Positions 35,470 through 45,641 of a DNA stretch of 64,000 nucleotides are shown here, piece by piece. Numbering within the stretch: the first letter of the stretch is position 1; every line of letters starts with the position of its first letter. Position numbers and translations under genes: made by a program. This DNA is from Vibrio gazogenes. GTDB taxonomy: Bacteria; Pseudomonadota; Gammaproteobacteria; Enterobacterales; Vibrionaceae. The notes under the pieces were generated by a model. The model did not search any database, was not told the origin of the DNA, and was given only the letters and a program-made list of their open reading frames with translations. Where the stretch lies: positions 434,001-498,000 of the forward strand of contig NZ_CP018835.1 of assembly GCF_002196515.1 (NCBI RefSeq), written 5' to 3'.

Positions 35470-38178
35470 ATGTGGATTCCATCAAAACTGACACGTCCGA
35501 GTCGTCTACACCATGCGATCTCTCGACAACGGGTGCTCGATACCCTGCGCCATGCGCATCGGTGTAAAGTGGTGTTGTTTCGCTCACCTGCCGGTTATGG
35601 TAAGACAACCATGGCGGCACAGTGGCTCGCCGATAGCCCTGCTGTCGGCTGGTATAGCATCGATGACGGTGACAATGATTCATTTCGTTTCATCAATTAC
35701 TTCATTCAGGCGATTAATATTGCCACCAGCAATGGCTGCCCGAATAGTCAGACCCTTGCCGAACGCAGCCAATACTCTTCTGTCTCTTCTCTGTTTGCTG
35801 AACTCTTTCATGAAATTCAGGATGTCACGCAACCTTGTTATCTGGTTCTTGACGACTACCACCTGATTGATGATGAAAAAATCCACGAAGCGGTGCGTTT
35901 TTTTATTAAACATATGCCGGACAACATGACGGTGGTCGTCACCAGCCGTGCCAATCCGCCGTTGGGTATTGCGAACCTGCGTGTCCGCGATCTGCTCATC
36001 GAAATTGATCACGATATGCTGGCATTTGATGACGAAGAAACAACCCGCTTTTTCAGTCAGGTCGTTCACGATGAATTTGATTCGGAAACGGTCAGCGAGC
36101 TGCGGCATTATGTCGAAGGCTGGCCTTCCGCCCTACAGTTGATCGCGTTACAGGCCAAGCATCAAAACCGCTCGTTGGCGCAATCACGACAGTCGGTCGC
36201 TCGGTTCAATCATGATCATCTGTGGGAATACTTAATTGAAGAAGTGTTTGCTTATATTGATAGCGACACACGGTTGTTTCTGTTGCAATGTGCGGTTCTG
36301 GAGACCTTCAACGATGTATTGGTTGCTGAGCTGACCCAGCGCAGCGATGCATTGAACATGATTGAGTCTCTCAACCGTTATGGCCTGTTCATTCATCGGC
36401 TGGAAAGTGAACAAAACTGGTATCGCTTCCACCACCTGTTTGCAGAGTTTCTGACCCATCAACGGCATAAAATCATTCCTGATGAGGAACAACGATTACA
36501 TAGCCGGGCCGCTCAGGCGTGGCTTAAATTGGATATTCCACATCAGGCGCTGAAACACGCTCAGCAAACCAACAATAGTGATTTGACCACCCAGATTTTA
36601 CTCGCTCACGGCTGGCGCATGTTCAATCATGGTGAGTTAAATATTCTGGAAACAGCAATGGATGAACTTGATGCCGAGCATCTCTACGCTGGTGTGAAAT
36701 TGCCGTTACTTCAGGCTTGGTTAGCCCAGAGTCAGCACAGCTATCCCCGGGTCGAGGATATGTTAACGCAGGCCGAGCATGAGATGCGTCTGAGAAACAT
36801 CTCGATTTCTCAGCCGGAGCAAGGACAAATCAACACCCTCAGAGCTCAGGTTGCTATCAACAATAATGATCCGGAACTTGCATCGGAACTGGCTGAACTC
36901 GCCCTGAGTCAGTTGGCAACGACCGATTTTCGCAGCCGGATCATTGCCACCTCGATTGTCGGAGAAGTCAATCACGTGCATGGGGAGCTCAACCGGGCGC
37001 TTTCTCTGATGCAACAAACCGAGAAGTTAGCCCGTCAGCATCAGGTTTATCATCAGGCATTATGGGCTTTAATCCAGCAGAGCGAGATTTTGCTCGCTCA
37101 GGGGTATGTTCAGGCCGCCTTCGAGCTACATGAATCAGCTTTCAAACTGATTGAAGCCCAACAGTTACATCAGGTGCCGTTACATGAATTTCTGCTACGG
37201 CTCCATGCGCAAATTCTCTGGTGCTGGAATTCACTGGATGAAGCGGAAGTCTTTGCCCAAAAAGGGATCCGAGTCCTGGGTAACTTAGACATCAGTAAAC
37301 ATCTGCATAGTTACTCGATTCTTGCCCGGATTGCGATAGCCCGTGGAGAAATTGATCGCGCGGCAAAGTTTGTCGCGCAGATAGAAACGCTGTTGAGCCA
37401 ATCCAGCTACCATATTGACTGGACTGCGAATGCCTCGTTCGCTTTACTGCTCTACTGGCAAGTCCGGGATGATGCCGATGCAATCGAAACATGGCTCGCG
37501 CAGGCTTCCCGCCCTTCTGAAGCGAAAAATCATTTTTTACAACTCCAGTGGCGTAATATCGCACGGGCTCAGATCTATACTGGCCAACTGGAGAAAGCGC
37601 AGCAGAGTCTGGCGTTTTTGCAGCATGAAGCGCAACAATCCGAACTCTTTACCGATACCAACCGTAACCTGATTGTCGAAGCGGTACTCGCGGTGCATCA
37701 GCAACAACCACAAGTGGCTGAAACCGTGTTACGACAAGCCTTAAAGATGACCAATCAGACGGGTATGGTGGCGGATTTTCTCATCGAAGGACAACACTTA
37801 TATCCGATCTTACAGCAACTGCTGCAAGGTGAAACGCTTGAGGATTTAGAAAAGCATCGCGCTAAATATTTGCTCCGTGAGATCGCCCAGAAACAGCGGA
37901 GTCGTTCATTGCATTTCGATGAGGAATTTATCGATAAGCTGCTGCACCATCCCAAGGTTCCTGAGCTGGTTCGTACCAGTCCATTGACGCAACGTGAATG
38001 GCAAGTACTTGGCCTGATCTATTCTGGTTTCAGCAATGAGCAGATCTCTCAGGAGCTGGAAGTCGCGGGAACCACGATCAAAACCCACATCAGAAATCTC
38101 TATCAGAAACTGAATCTGACCAACCGCAAAGAAGCCATAGAAACGGCAGAACGCTTGCTGAGCTTAATGGGATACTAA
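35470..38178 (+). CDS. malT: Maltose regulon activator MalT
   Basis: The 902 residues match E. coli MalT (901). It is a STAND-class ATPase: Walker [10 protein letters not shown] at about 39-47, followed by [12 protein letters not shown] (Walker B), then winged-helix and TPR-like repeat domains (about 240-800), and a C-terminal LuxR-type helix-turn-helix ([20 protein letters not shown], then [15 protein letters not shown]). ATP and maltotriose drive its assembly on MalT boxes. It should activate malEFG, malK, malPQ and lamB-malM around it. The start ATG at 35470 ([12 protein letters not shown]) fits the family; its ribosome site is poor. Confidence 0.98.
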   Translation: MWIPSKLTRPSRLHHAISRQRVLDTLRHAHRCKVVLFRSPAGYGKTTMAAQWLADSPAVGWYSIDDGDNDSFRFINYFIQAINIATSNGCPNSQTLAERSQYSSVSSLFAELFHEIQDVTQPCYLVLDDYHLIDDEKIHEAVRFFIKHMPDNMTVVVTSRANPPLGIANLRVRDLLIEIDHDMLAFDDEETTRFFSQVVHDEFDSETVSELRHYVEGWPSALQLIALQAKHQNRSLAQSRQSVARFNHDHLWEYLIEEVFAYIDSDTRLFLLQCAVLETFNDVLVAELTQRSDALNMIESLNRYGLFIHRLESEQNWYRFHHLFAEFLTHQRHKIIPDEEQRLHSRAAQAWLKLDIPHQALKHAQQTNNSDLTTQILLAHGWRMFNHGELNILETAMDELDAEHLYAGVKLPLLQAWLAQSQHSYPRVEDMLTQAEHEMRLRNISISQPEQGQINTLRAQVAINNNDPELASELAELALSQLATTDFRSRIIATSIVGEVNHVHGELNRALSLMQQTEKLARQHQVYHQALWALIQQSEILLAQGYVQAAFELHESAFKLIEAQQLHQVPLHEFLLRLHAQILWCWNSLDEAEVFAQKGIRVLGNLDISKHLHSYSILARIAIARGEIDRAAKFVAQIETLLSQSSYHIDWTANASFALLLYWQVRDDADAIETWLAQASRPSEAKNHFLQLQWRNIARAQIYTGQLEKAQQSLAFLQHEAQQSELFTDTNRNLIVEAVLAVHQQQPQVAETVLRQALKMTNQTGMVADFLIEGQHLYPILQQLLQGETLEDLEKHRAKYLLREIAQKQRSRSLHFDEEFIDKLLHHPKVPELVRTSPLTQREWQVLGLIYSGFSNEQISQELEVAGTTIKTHIRNLYQKLNLTNRKEAIETAERLLSLMGY

Positions 38179-38191
38179 ATGACCTCTCCGA

Positions 38192-38226
38192 CGGCTGTGT
38201 GGTGTTCGCTGCACAGCCGATTTTTT
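38192..38226 (+). terminator. Intrinsic terminator after malT
   Basis: Stem CGGCTGTG (38192-38199) pairs with CACAGCCG (38212-38219), followed by ATTTTTTG. It ends the malT transcript 14 nt after the stop codon. Confidence 0.88.
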
Positions 38227-38646
38227 GTTGACCGGCCAGTCACAAAATCGGGGATATTTCACATTTTTGCACATTGATGTTCGAGGCCATTCTGTATTGC
38301 TGCACGATAAAATGCGATGCAGATCACCCAATTACCGGAAGTTTGTCACTGCGGCTCCCCTTCCTCCACCCCAGATTTGTGATTCAGCTAACATTGTATC
38401 GCGATTCCTTTTTTTCTCCGCCTCTCTCATCCCAACGCTTCCTCCATAGATTTCACGCCAGAAGAGGAAGTCAGCCCCTGTCGCGTTCCTTATCTTGTTC
38501 TCTAGTCAGAACAAATTCGTGATGAGTCGGGATTTGTTCGAACGACGCAATCACATTTTTCCTCTCCGCTGACACCCCGGTTCGGCACCATCAATGGGGG
38601 TCAGCGGAGCACATAGGAATAATCACAATAAACAGGAGCAAATCAC
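38227..38646 (+). promoter_or_regulatory. lamB promoter region with CRP-like and MalT-box-like sites
   Basis: A CRP-like site TGTGA-TTCAGC-TAACA lies at 38378-38393. CTCATCCC at 38426-38433 repeats the exact MalT-box-like octamer of the malE-malK region, and CTTCCTCCA near 38439-38447 and CCTTCCTCCA near 38360-38369 are further candidates. The lamB ribosome site AGGAG lies 9-10 nt before its ATG. Confidence 0.55.
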
Positions 38647-39981
38647 ATGAAGAAGGTAAGCTTAATTGCTTTAGCCATTTCCGGAGCAGTGCTTTCAATG
38701 CAATCCTCAGCCGAAGACAAAGTTCATGAAGGCTGGACAGTCAATGGTTATGGTCACCTGCTATACAATGTCGGCGAATCACTCTCTTTAAACGACAGCT
38801 ATGGTCACCGCAGAGACTATCACGCGGCTGGTGCGGCATTTTCCGGTAACCCGACACAGGTCGAATTTACCGTTACCAAAGGTCAGAATTTTGATTCCGG
38901 CTCCTGGGCGAAATATGTGCTAAAAGCGGAGTACGGTAACAATGAAGGGGGGAATGGCCGCGGATTTTATACCTCATCTTCAGGCAATGAAGGACACTTG
39001 GAAAGTGGTCAGGTGGAATTCAAAGAAGCTTACATTGAGCTGGGCGATTTATCCTACTTTGCCGATGGACTCAGCCTGTGGGCCGGTCAACGTTATCTGA
39101 ACCGTCAGTCAGGCATCATTACCAAGGAGTTCTGGAAGCAATCTTCGGGTGTCGGGGCCGGGGTTCAGTATCATGACGCCGGATTTGCGGTCATGTCAGC
39201 GGATCCCGGTGAAGGCAGTTGTACACTCTCGGGGGCAAACGTCAATTCCAAACAGTGTTCTTTAGATAGTGACGGACGGAGTACCACCCTCACTTCGGCT
39301 GATTTTTACTATTACGGCGTTGAAGGATTAGGGGGGAAATTCGATTTTGATCTGAAAATCACTTCGCGTAAACATGTTGATGAGTCGAGTACCGCCAAAA
39401 ATGGTGTCGGGGCGGCGATTACCTATCATCGCGACTATTACGGCTTCGATGGTTGGTCGACAACGGCGATTACTTACGGGAAAGGCGTTTCTGCCAACCG
39501 GGGGGTCAACTTCGGTCAGTGGAGCGGCAACTGGAAAAAAGATGACCGTTCTCTGTTTCTGACATCTTATGGGGTCGCCAATATTGCTCAGGATATTCAA
39601 TTGGGTACCGAAGTCACTTATTGGCAACTGGATAACAACACCACTCACGATGTCTGGGGCTCTAAAGACGGGGTGTCACGCCTGATCGTCGGTGTCACTC
39701 CCTCTTATCGAGTGAATGACAACTTCCGCATGGAAGCGACCCTGACCTACGCACTGGAAAGTCTAGGTGCAGCCGGAACATGGGGACGTGAAGATGCCGA
39801 TACATCATTTTATACCGCCACTTTAGCGCCGGTTCTGACTGTCAATGCTGATTACTGGGGACGCCCACAGATCAAACCCTATATCACTTATATGAAATCA
39901 AGCGATAATGGCTATGCTTGGACCACCGGTGATGACAACACGGAAACGCGTGTCGGCATCGAGGCTGAAATTTGGTTCTGA
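38647..39981 (+). CDS. lamB: Maltoporin LamB
   Basis: This outer-membrane trimeric porin is for maltose and maltodextrins. The signal peptide (MKKVSLIALAISGAVLSMQS) is cleaved after SSA. The mature chain is a beta-barrel with alternating strands ending in the C-terminal WF-type motif (VGIEAEIWF) read by the BAM machinery. Greasy-slide aromatic positions and loop YLNRQSGIITKEFWKQSSG match maltoporins. The length of 444 agrees with E. coli (446). A Cys pair (GSCTLSG, then KQCSL) marks an outer loop disulfide seen in many maltoporins. It is transcribed with malM 102 nt downstream. Confidence 0.97.
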   Translation: MKKVSLIALAISGAVLSMQSSAEDKVHEGWTVNGYGHLLYNVGESLSLNDSYGHRRDYHAAGAAFSGNPTQVEFTVTKGQNFDSGSWAKYVLKAEYGNNEGGNGRGFYTSSSGNEGHLESGQVEFKEAYIELGDLSYFADGLSLWAGQRYLNRQSGIITKEFWKQSSGVGAGVQYHDAGFAVMSADPGEGSCTLSGANVNSKQCSLDSDGRSTTLTSADFYYYGVEGLGGKFDFDLKITSRKHVDESSTAKNGVGAAITYHRDYYGFDGWSTTAITYGKGVSANRGVNFGQWSGNWKKDDRSLFLTSYGVANIAQDIQLGTEVTYWQLDNNTTHDVWGSKDGVSRLIVGVTPSYRVNDNFRMEATLTYALESLGAAGTWGREDADTSFYTATLAPVLTVNADYWGRPQIKPYITYMKSSDNGYAWTTGDDNTETRVGIEAEIWF

Positions 39982-40083
39982 TACCAGATAAACCATGGTG
40001 AAAACAGGCAACCGCATGGTTGCCTGAATCGGCCATGACCGAACATAACGATTGTCGAACATAACAGGAAGCAGGTAGTCACT

Positions 40084-40995
40084 ATGCAGAAAATGCAGCA
40101 ACTGATCCATTTCTCCTTGGCACTATTGATGGTCTCTGGGTGCTCAACAACAAAACAGGTTCAGAATATCGTTTCCCCGCCTGCTGAAGACGCCGTGTGT
40201 TGTAACCGTTATCAAGATGTTTACTGGACGCCACTAAATGCCAACGACGACATCAAACTCAAAATTGATTCATCGTCTCCGGTGCGGCATTTCAGCAGCG
40301 GGCGCTCATATTTTGGTGCATTTCAATTTTCACCACGTTCCGGCACGGTCAAACTGACGCTCAAGAGTTTGGTGTTCCATGATCAGATATTCATGCCAAC
40401 GCTGGTGTTTCTTGATGCCAACTACCATCCGCAAAAAACGTATCAGATCGATGCGCATCAACTTCGGTTCAGCGATGTATTGGAAACCGATCGACTCGAA
40501 CAGAGCTACCAAATCAATGCCGAACAAACGCCCTATCTGATTATTTTTACCCAGCCGAATCAAGTCGGTAAAACCATCACCATTCCTCATCCCGCAAAAC
40601 GACGCGCGATTGAAGATGGCGCGCCACTGCCGATTGTCGCAGATATCTCCGTCACCACTGGCTATCAGGGCTCCCTGACGATGAGTGTGACAACAGAGTC
40701 GATTCGTCAACATGCTCTCCAGCAATCTCTGCCCACATCAGGTAACCGCACGATGGTAAATCGACCGATATCTCCGAAGCCAGATGTTAAGAGCAATTCA
40801 TGGCAACATACGGCACCACCACAAACAGAATCTACGCATTATTATCAGTCAGCAATCAAACATGCGGTGAGTGATCACGATATCGCCAAAGCACTGGCGC
40901 TGTTAGATGAAGCAAAAACACTCCGCATACCCAATATTCAGCAGACATTTATCCATGCAATCAATACGATGCAAGCTGAAAAATGCGGGAAGTAA
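40084..40995 (+). CDS. malM: MalM family lipoprotein
   Basis: The 303 residues start with a lipoprotein signal: LALLMVSGCSTT with lipobox VSGC. The MalM core is seen as SGRSYFGAFQFSPRSGTVKL, then the TLKSLVFHDQIFMPTLVFLD strand pair, the same order as E. coli MalM (306), which sits in the periplasm and has no firm role. Here the lipobox predicts membrane anchoring. The C-terminal third (QHALQQSLP onward) is low-complexity with a final helical repeat. It follows lamB and should be in the same MalT-controlled transcript. Confidence 0.9.
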   Translation: MQKMQQLIHFSLALLMVSGCSTTKQVQNIVSPPAEDAVCCNRYQDVYWTPLNANDDIKLKIDSSSPVRHFSSGRSYFGAFQFSPRSGTVKLTLKSLVFHDQIFMPTLVFLDANYHPQKTYQIDAHQLRFSDVLETDRLEQSYQINAEQTPYLIIFTQPNQVGKTITIPHPAKRRAIEDGAPLPIVADISVTTGYQGSLTMSVTTESIRQHALQQSLPTSGNRTMVNRPISPKPDVKSNSWQHTAPPQTESTHYYQSAIKHAVSDHDIAKALALLDEAKTLRIPNIQQTFIHAINTMQAEKCGK

Positions 40996-41311
40996 CACTG
41001 CGGTTTCGTAACATAACCCGTTTGATAGTGCTGTGAATGGTTCAGCAGACTGAAGAATAGAGGAAGCAGGTACAATAAAGCTCGTTATTGTAACTTGCAC
41101 CCATCAAAACATGCGACCAATCTGGATAGATAAAGATTGAACTTATTGAATGATTTACTATTTTGACCAGAATAAAGCATAGAATGGTTGTTATATCGTA
41201 TAATCAATCACCACGATCTCAACTCAAACAATCATAGATGTCTGTTTATGTCGACAAAGCAGAGTAACGAAGAGTTGTACAGAAAAGAAATATAGAGGAG
41301 ATAGTAAGATA
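40996..41311. other. Intergenic region between malM and the tRNA cluster
   Basis: About 315 bp, AT-rich, between convergent malM and the tRNA transcript. No clear terminator stem with a T-run and no gene is seen. Confidence 0.35.
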
Positions 41312-41388
41312 TGGTGCGTCTGAGTGGACTCGAACCACCGACCCCCGCCATGTCAAGGCGATACTCTAACCAGCTGAGCTACAGACGC
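41312..41388 (-). tRNA. tRNA-Val(GAC), third in transcript order
   Basis: 77 nt including an encoded CCA. The anticodon loop is TTGACAT, giving GAC (valine GUC/GUU). The cloverleaf closes with GCGTCTG and CAGACGC acceptor arms. Acceptor pair 6 is T-A where the other two copies have C-G, a paired change that keeps the stem. Confidence 0.97.
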
Positions 41389-41415
41389 ATAAAAGTGTAG
41401 ACATATTCTTGTATA

Positions 41416-41492
41416 TGGTGCGTCCGAGTGGACTCGAACCACCGACCCCCGCCATGTCAAGGCGATACTCTAACCAACTGAGCTACGGACGC
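41416..41492 (-). tRNA. tRNA-Val(GAC), second in transcript order
   Basis: 77 nt with encoded CCA and anticodon GAC. The acceptor arms are GCGTCCG and CGGACGC. The D loop has GTTGG where the other copies have GCTGG. It is spaced 27 bp from its neighbour. Confidence 0.97.
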
Positions 41493-41517
41493 ATAAAAAT
41501 ATAGATATATTCTTGTA

Positions 41518-41594
41518 TGGTGCGTCCGAGTGGACTCGAACCACCGACCCCCGCCATGTCAAGGCGATACTCTAACCAGCTGAGCTACGGACGC
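41518..41594 (-). tRNA. tRNA-Val(GAC), first in transcript order
   Basis: 77 nt with encoded CCA, anticodon GAC and acceptor GCGTCCG/CGGACGC. It lies 25 bp before the second copy and just downstream of a consensus-like promoter, so the three form one transcript. Confidence 0.97.
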
Positions 41595-41614
41595 ATCAAT
41601 TAAGAACGGAGAGG

Positions 41615-41643
41615 ATATTAACGACAGTCTTAACGTTGTGCAA
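41615..41643 (-). promoter_or_regulatory. Sigma-70 promoter of the tRNA-Val operon
   Basis: On the minus strand TTGCAC (plus 41638-41643) and TAATAT (plus 41615-41620) are separated by exactly 17 bp. The -10 box lies 20 bp before the first tRNA. Confidence 0.75.
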
Positions 41644-41850
41644 GAAAAATTTCCCTGAAAATGAACCGATTGCCTTTAAGTTCATCAACATGGATTTTTT
41701 TTGCTCGATTTCAAGTGTTTTGCGTCGAAATCCTCTCGTTTTTCCCTATGAATACAAATTGTAATACGAGTCCTATTTTGTGACATTAACCCAAAAAACT
41801 AGTTGAAGTATTACAATGATTGCGTAACATACCTCAATTGGCTAGAACAT

Positions 41851-42933
41851 ATGCAGAACGCTCTTAAAATGGATGACCGATTACCTAATAAATCATATTT
41901 GCTCAGAACTTCTGTGCTTTCCGGTATCAGTCTATTTTTAACATTGATAGCATTGTTCTACGCTCTCTTCCACGTCATTCATCGAGATGACTTATTTCTG
42001 GCCTTCATGGAAGTGATTCTGTCCGTTTATTCTTACTTCATTTATAACCAGCTCAAACAAAAGCGATATCCCAAGCAGTACATTCTTTATTACGCTTATT
42101 ATCTGATGCTCATGTTGCTGGTCGGGACCTATTTTCAACCGATTACTCAAGGATTATTCGTCTGGAGCTGCCTTGCCCCGATTGTGCTGTATCTATTACT
42201 CGGTATCAAACACGGCATGTATTCCAGTGGTTCGTTCTTGGTAATTCAGTCCTCAATTATTGTGATGAAGCTGAGCCAAGACGGCAGTTACAGCATGATA
42301 GAAAGCATGTTTAATCTGGTCCTCTGCTATATCGGGATTTGGATTGTGTCGCATCTTTATGAATCCAATCGTTCCGATATTGAAAACTCACTGATGTATC
42401 TGGCTTCCAGAGACTCCTTGACCGGGGCACATAACCGATTATCGCTGTCAACATCGTTCCATCGTTTTACGAGTACAAAAAAAGAGCAACAGCATTTCAG
42501 CTTATTGATCCTCGATATTGATTACTTTAAACAGATCAATGATCGTTTTGGCCATGATATCGGTGATAAAGTTTTAATCGAAACCAGCCTGCTCATCAGC
42601 CGGATTGTCGGTGATGAAAACCTGTTTCGAATTGGCGGAGAAGAGTTTTGTGTCACCTTGCTTGATATAGACTTGGATGAAGCCAAAAAAATCGGTGAAC
42701 AACTTCGCTATACCGTCAGTAATCATTTGTTCAACTTCGGTGACAAACGTTTACAGTTAACGTTAAGTATCGGGATCTGCCGTTACCGCAATGGCGATAA
42801 CCTCTCTGACATTTTGAAACTGGCAGACATTGAACTTTATAAAGCGAAAAAAAATGGGAAGAATCAAGTGCGGATTTGTCAGGGGGACTCGCAAACGTCA
42901 CTTGATGATGATATTGAGTATAAATCGGCTTAA
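41851..42933 (+). CDS. Membrane diguanylate cyclase (GGDEF)
   Basis: Five to six membrane helices (residues ~20-185) precede a GGDEF domain: DSLTGAHNRLS, LLILDIDYFKQINDRFGHDI and the active-site RIGGEEFCV. It should make cyclic di-GMP from GTP. The RxxD product-inhibition site that normally sits five residues before GGEEF reads VGDE here, so feedback inhibition is probably absent. The hydrophobic N-terminus has no recognised sensor family. I use ATG 41851 because the frame's earlier start (41803) is TTG without a ribosome site; another ATG is at 41869. Confidence 0.88.
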   Translation: MQNALKMDDRLPNKSYLLRTSVLSGISLFLTLIALFYALFHVIHRDDLFLAFMEVILSVYSYFIYNQLKQKRYPKQYILYYAYYLMLMLLVGTYFQPITQGLFVWSCLAPIVLYLLLGIKHGMYSSGSFLVIQSSIIVMKLSQDGSYSMIESMFNLVLCYIGIWIVSHLYESNRSDIENSLMYLASRDSLTGAHNRLSLSTSFHRFTSTKKEQQHFSLLILDIDYFKQINDRFGHDIGDKVLIETSLLISRIVGDENLFRIGGEEFCVTLLDIDLDEAKKIGEQLRYTVSNHLFNFGDKRLQLTLSIGICRYRNGDNLSDILKLADIELYKAKKNGKNQVRICQGDSQTSLDDDIEYKSA

Positions 42934-42948
42934 TTCCTGATTGTAAAC

Positions 42949-43617
42949 TTAATTCGCCTCCTCATTATCTTCATACACGACGTTGTAATTCTCTGTATAA
43001 TTACAATGAGGCTGGCGGCTACATGTAAAGAATCGTCTCCCTTTATGGTCACCTTGCGTTGCTACCCGAATGATCATCGGGCTACCACATTTTTTACAGA
43101 ATCGAACTTCTCTATCCGCTTCAATCAAATCGATATGCGCTGCCAAAAGTCGCCGCAAGCGGCTCACCTGATAACTATATTTGATGGTCGTGCCAATCAG
43201 AGGGATATTCGCCGAGCGGCAGACACTCAATAGTAATTTTTCGCGCTCGATCTTTGCCTTACTCAAGGATTTGCCATTATCGAGTTCAATGGCCGCACGG
43301 ACTTCAAATGTTCTGGGGTCACAGACAACAAACTGAAAGCTATATTTTGAGATCTTGTGACTGGCAATAAAAATATCTTTTTTCTTTTTCAGTCCAGTGG
43401 GGACCAATACCTGAGCCATATTCACTTTGGCAAACACAACACCTTGGTCTCCGACCGCTTCAATTAACGCACGATAAAAAATACTTTCAGCGGGGTTGAG
43501 CAGCGGTCCAAACCGTCGATAACTAAACTCTTTTGTGTCATCTTTTTTAATGATGTACCGCTGAGCAAAAAGAAAGAACAAGACTAACAATGCAACAATA
43601 ATAAAAATGTTCAGCAT
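42949..43617 (-). CDS. DUF2726 protein with C-terminal zinc ribbon
   Basis: The protein has 222 residues. An N-terminal membrane helix (about 2-19) is followed by a DUF2726 domain: PLLNPAESIFYRALIEAV, then AIELDNGKSLSKAKIEREKL, and a late IPLIGTTIKYSY. The ELD with a distant Lys/Arg fits a degenerate PD-(D/E)xK core. The C-terminus has a topoisomerase-type zinc finger: CKKCGSPMIIR, then FFTCSRQPHCNYTE with four Cys. The function is not known; a membrane-tethered nucleic-acid-binding role is an inference. It is convergent with the diguanylate cyclase gene, 15 nt apart. Confidence 0.85.
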   Translation of the reverse strand: MLNIFIIVALLVLFFLFAQRYIIKKDDTKEFSYRRFGPLLNPAESIFYRALIEAVGDQGVVFAKVNMAQVLVPTGLKKKKDIFIASHKISKYSFQFVVCDPRTFEVRAAIELDNGKSLSKAKIEREKLLLSVCRSANIPLIGTTIKYSYQVSRLRRLLAAHIDLIEADREVRFCKKCGSPMIIRVATQGDHKGRRFFTCSRQPHCNYTENYNVVYEDNEEAN

Positions 43618-43770
43618 CGTAATTCAATCCCCCAGTGATGCACCTGAATATAAACCAGAAACGTACCACCCAAAAACATTACATCAACCAATCGTCTGAT
43701 AAAACAGAATACCCAATCAATCGAAATCCTGAATCAAAACCAGACAGCATCATAACTGTTTTTAGCCTGG

Positions 43771-44751
43771 CTACTCGGTCTCGAAAATATACTGATCCAT
43801 CATCCCCACCAATCTACCGATCTCCGGTTTGGTAATCGTATCGTTAGCTCCCAATGTCAATGCTTTATGACGGTTGTCATCACTCATCAACGAAGAGAAC
43901 ATTACAATGGGAATATCACGATATGAGTTATTCTCTCTCAGCCGTTTTACCAAATGCATCCCATCCATACGAGGCATTTCAACATCGGTCACGACCGCAT
44001 CAATCAGCTCTCGAACCGGCACACCTTCTTTCGCAGCGGCTTGTTCAATATTCATGAGTTTTTCAAAAGCTTCGCCGCCATCTTTACAAGCAATGACGTT
44101 ATAACCGGCAGAGCTCAGTGTGTCTTGGATCAGACTACGGATAAACGCAGAATCATCAACAACCATTACGGTTTTTGCATTTCTCTTGCTCACCATTTTC
44201 TGATTCAGGTCGATACTCTTATCCACTCTGACATCATATTTCTCCATGCTCAGTTCTGGGTTAATATCTGCAATGATTTTTTCAAAATCCAAAATCATAA
44301 TCAGATGCCCTTCTTTGCGCACGACAGCAACAACGCAATCCTGCTCCCCGGCTTCGAGAAACTGACTTGGCGATTCAACGTCATTCCAAGAAATTCGGTG
44401 AATCCGACTGACACTATCGATTAAAAATCCATTCGTCATCCGGTTAAAATCTGTCACGATAACAAATTTGCTCTCAACATCCGGTGACTTCGGGATCCCC
44501 AGCCAACCAGCGAGATCAACCAGCGGGGTCAATATATCCCGAGAAGAAAACACCCCAATCATATGTGGCTGAGCATTCGGATAATCTGTAGTTTCCGGGA
44601 CTTGAATGACCTCTCGGACTTTTGCAACGTTAATACCATAGTAACAAGTTTTGGTGCCACCACTCGGTAGCCGTTTTTCTATGTGAAACTCGATAATCTC
44701 AAGCTCATTGGTACCGCTTTCTGTCAAGATCGTACTAGTTGGATTACTCAT
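43771..44751 (-). CDS. cheV: Chemotaxis protein CheV
   Basis: The 326 residues contain an N-terminal CheW-like domain (about 15-165), which couples receptors to CheA, and a C-terminal response-regulator receiver (about 190-320). The receiver has VVDDSAFIRS (acidic pair), AVVTDVEMPRMDGM with the phospho-Asp, IVMFSSLM and the TKPEI Lys. CheV is a phosphorylatable adaptor, often for adaptation or for a subset of receptors; vibrios carry several. No other che gene is in the window, so this is an orphan copy. The start MSNPTSTILTESG is the only plausible one. Confidence 0.95.
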   Translation of the reverse strand: MSNPTSTILTESGTNELEIIEFHIEKRLPSGGTKTCYYGINVAKVREVIQVPETTDYPNAQPHMIGVFSSRDILTPLVDLAGWLGIPKSPDVESKFVIVTDFNRMTNGFLIDSVSRIHRISWNDVESPSQFLEAGEQDCVVAVVRKEGHLIMILDFEKIIADINPELSMEKYDVRVDKSIDLNQKMVSKRNAKTVMVVDDSAFIRSLIQDTLSSAGYNVIACKDGGEAFEKLMNIEQAAAKEGVPVRELIDAVVTDVEMPRMDGMHLVKRLRENNSYRDIPIVMFSSLMSDDNRHKALTLGANDTITKPEIGRLVGMMDQYIFETE

Positions 44752-45260
44752 ACTGCTCTACTTCTATTCTGGATTGGTCCGGGCTGTAAAAACAGCAATT
44801 TTAGCATTGTTATTGTAGATCTTATCTACCCGACTATCGTTATTTTATCGACGAATAAACGAAAGAATATGACCAGTATCTGATTGTTTCACCTCAAACA
44901 AAAAGTTTCTCTTTATCAGAGCAACACCGATCACATAGATGTTCCGTCGCTCATATTGTCAGGATTTTGTAAAAATAACAATAAATTCATCAGCTAAGTC
45001 TGCGTCAGTCTCGTAGGCTAATTCACTGAAACACGCTCTAGATAAAAGAATCTGTTATCACGAAAAAAACTTTAAAAATTTCATTATGAATTTAGGTAAA
45101 GATCACAAGAAAATGATGATTTATGTCCTTGGTGTTACCATATAGATTGTATACTTTTTATACGAAGTGCTGAAACTATTGCATGTATTATAAAATCATC
45201 CGAAAAGTATGTGGTACGCCGGGGGAAAAATTGGAAGGGCAAAAACATAAGGAACATACA
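44752..45260. other. Intergenic region upstream of cheV and a small ORF
   Basis: About 500 bp of AT-rich divergent spacer holding the cheV and small-ORF promoters. No RNA gene or operator is recognised. Confidence 0.35.
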
Positions 45261-45491
45261 ATGAGACGTGATGAGCTAGGTATTTGTTTATCCCATAAGA
45301 TGCTGGTAGACAATTTAGATTCAACTTTTACTTGTATCCGTGCTTATAAGGCCGTCGCTAATGATGTCGACGATTTACCGCCTTTGCTTGCATTTCCTCA
45401 AATGAAAGGCAAAGACGTCTTGTTATCGATGAAAGGTAAAAATAAGCTCATATGGCGAGCAGATTTCTTCTGCCCGAGTTTTCATAAGTAA
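45261..45491 (+). CDS. Small conserved-looking cytosolic protein, 76 residues
   Basis: ATG 45261 (MRRDELGICLSHKMLVDNLD) has AAGGA 7 nt upstream; an upstream in-frame ATG at 45183 lacks a ribosome site. The product has no membrane helix. It has two Cys (GICLS, FTCIR) and a third near the end (FFCPSF), and a basic middle (MKGKDVLLSMKGKNK). The good ribosome site and isolated position argue that it is real. I do not recognise a family. A 13-bp perfect inverted repeat follows the stop. Confidence 0.6.
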   Translation: MRRDELGICLSHKMLVDNLDSTFTCIRAYKAVANDVDDLPPLLAFPQMKGKDVLLSMKGKNKLIWRADFFCPSFHK

Positions 45492-45524
45492 ATCTGACCA
45501 CTGTCTGTCATCTCTTCTCTTGTT

Positions 45525-45568
45525 ACCACAGATAAGCGAACCATTCAGCGTAAGTGCTTATCTGTGGT
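45525..45568. other. 13-bp perfect inverted repeat after the small ORF
   Basis: ACCACAGATAAGC (45525-45537) pairs with GCTTATCTGTGGT (45556-45568) around an 18-nt loop. No T-run follows, so it is a 3' stem-loop or protein-binding palindrome rather than a standard terminator. Confidence 0.65.
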
Positions 45569-45641
45569 GATTGTCGTTGTCTTTGTTGTTACGATTTTAC
45601 TTTTCATCGTTCAGCATGAATTGGCAGCCATTGTACAAACC

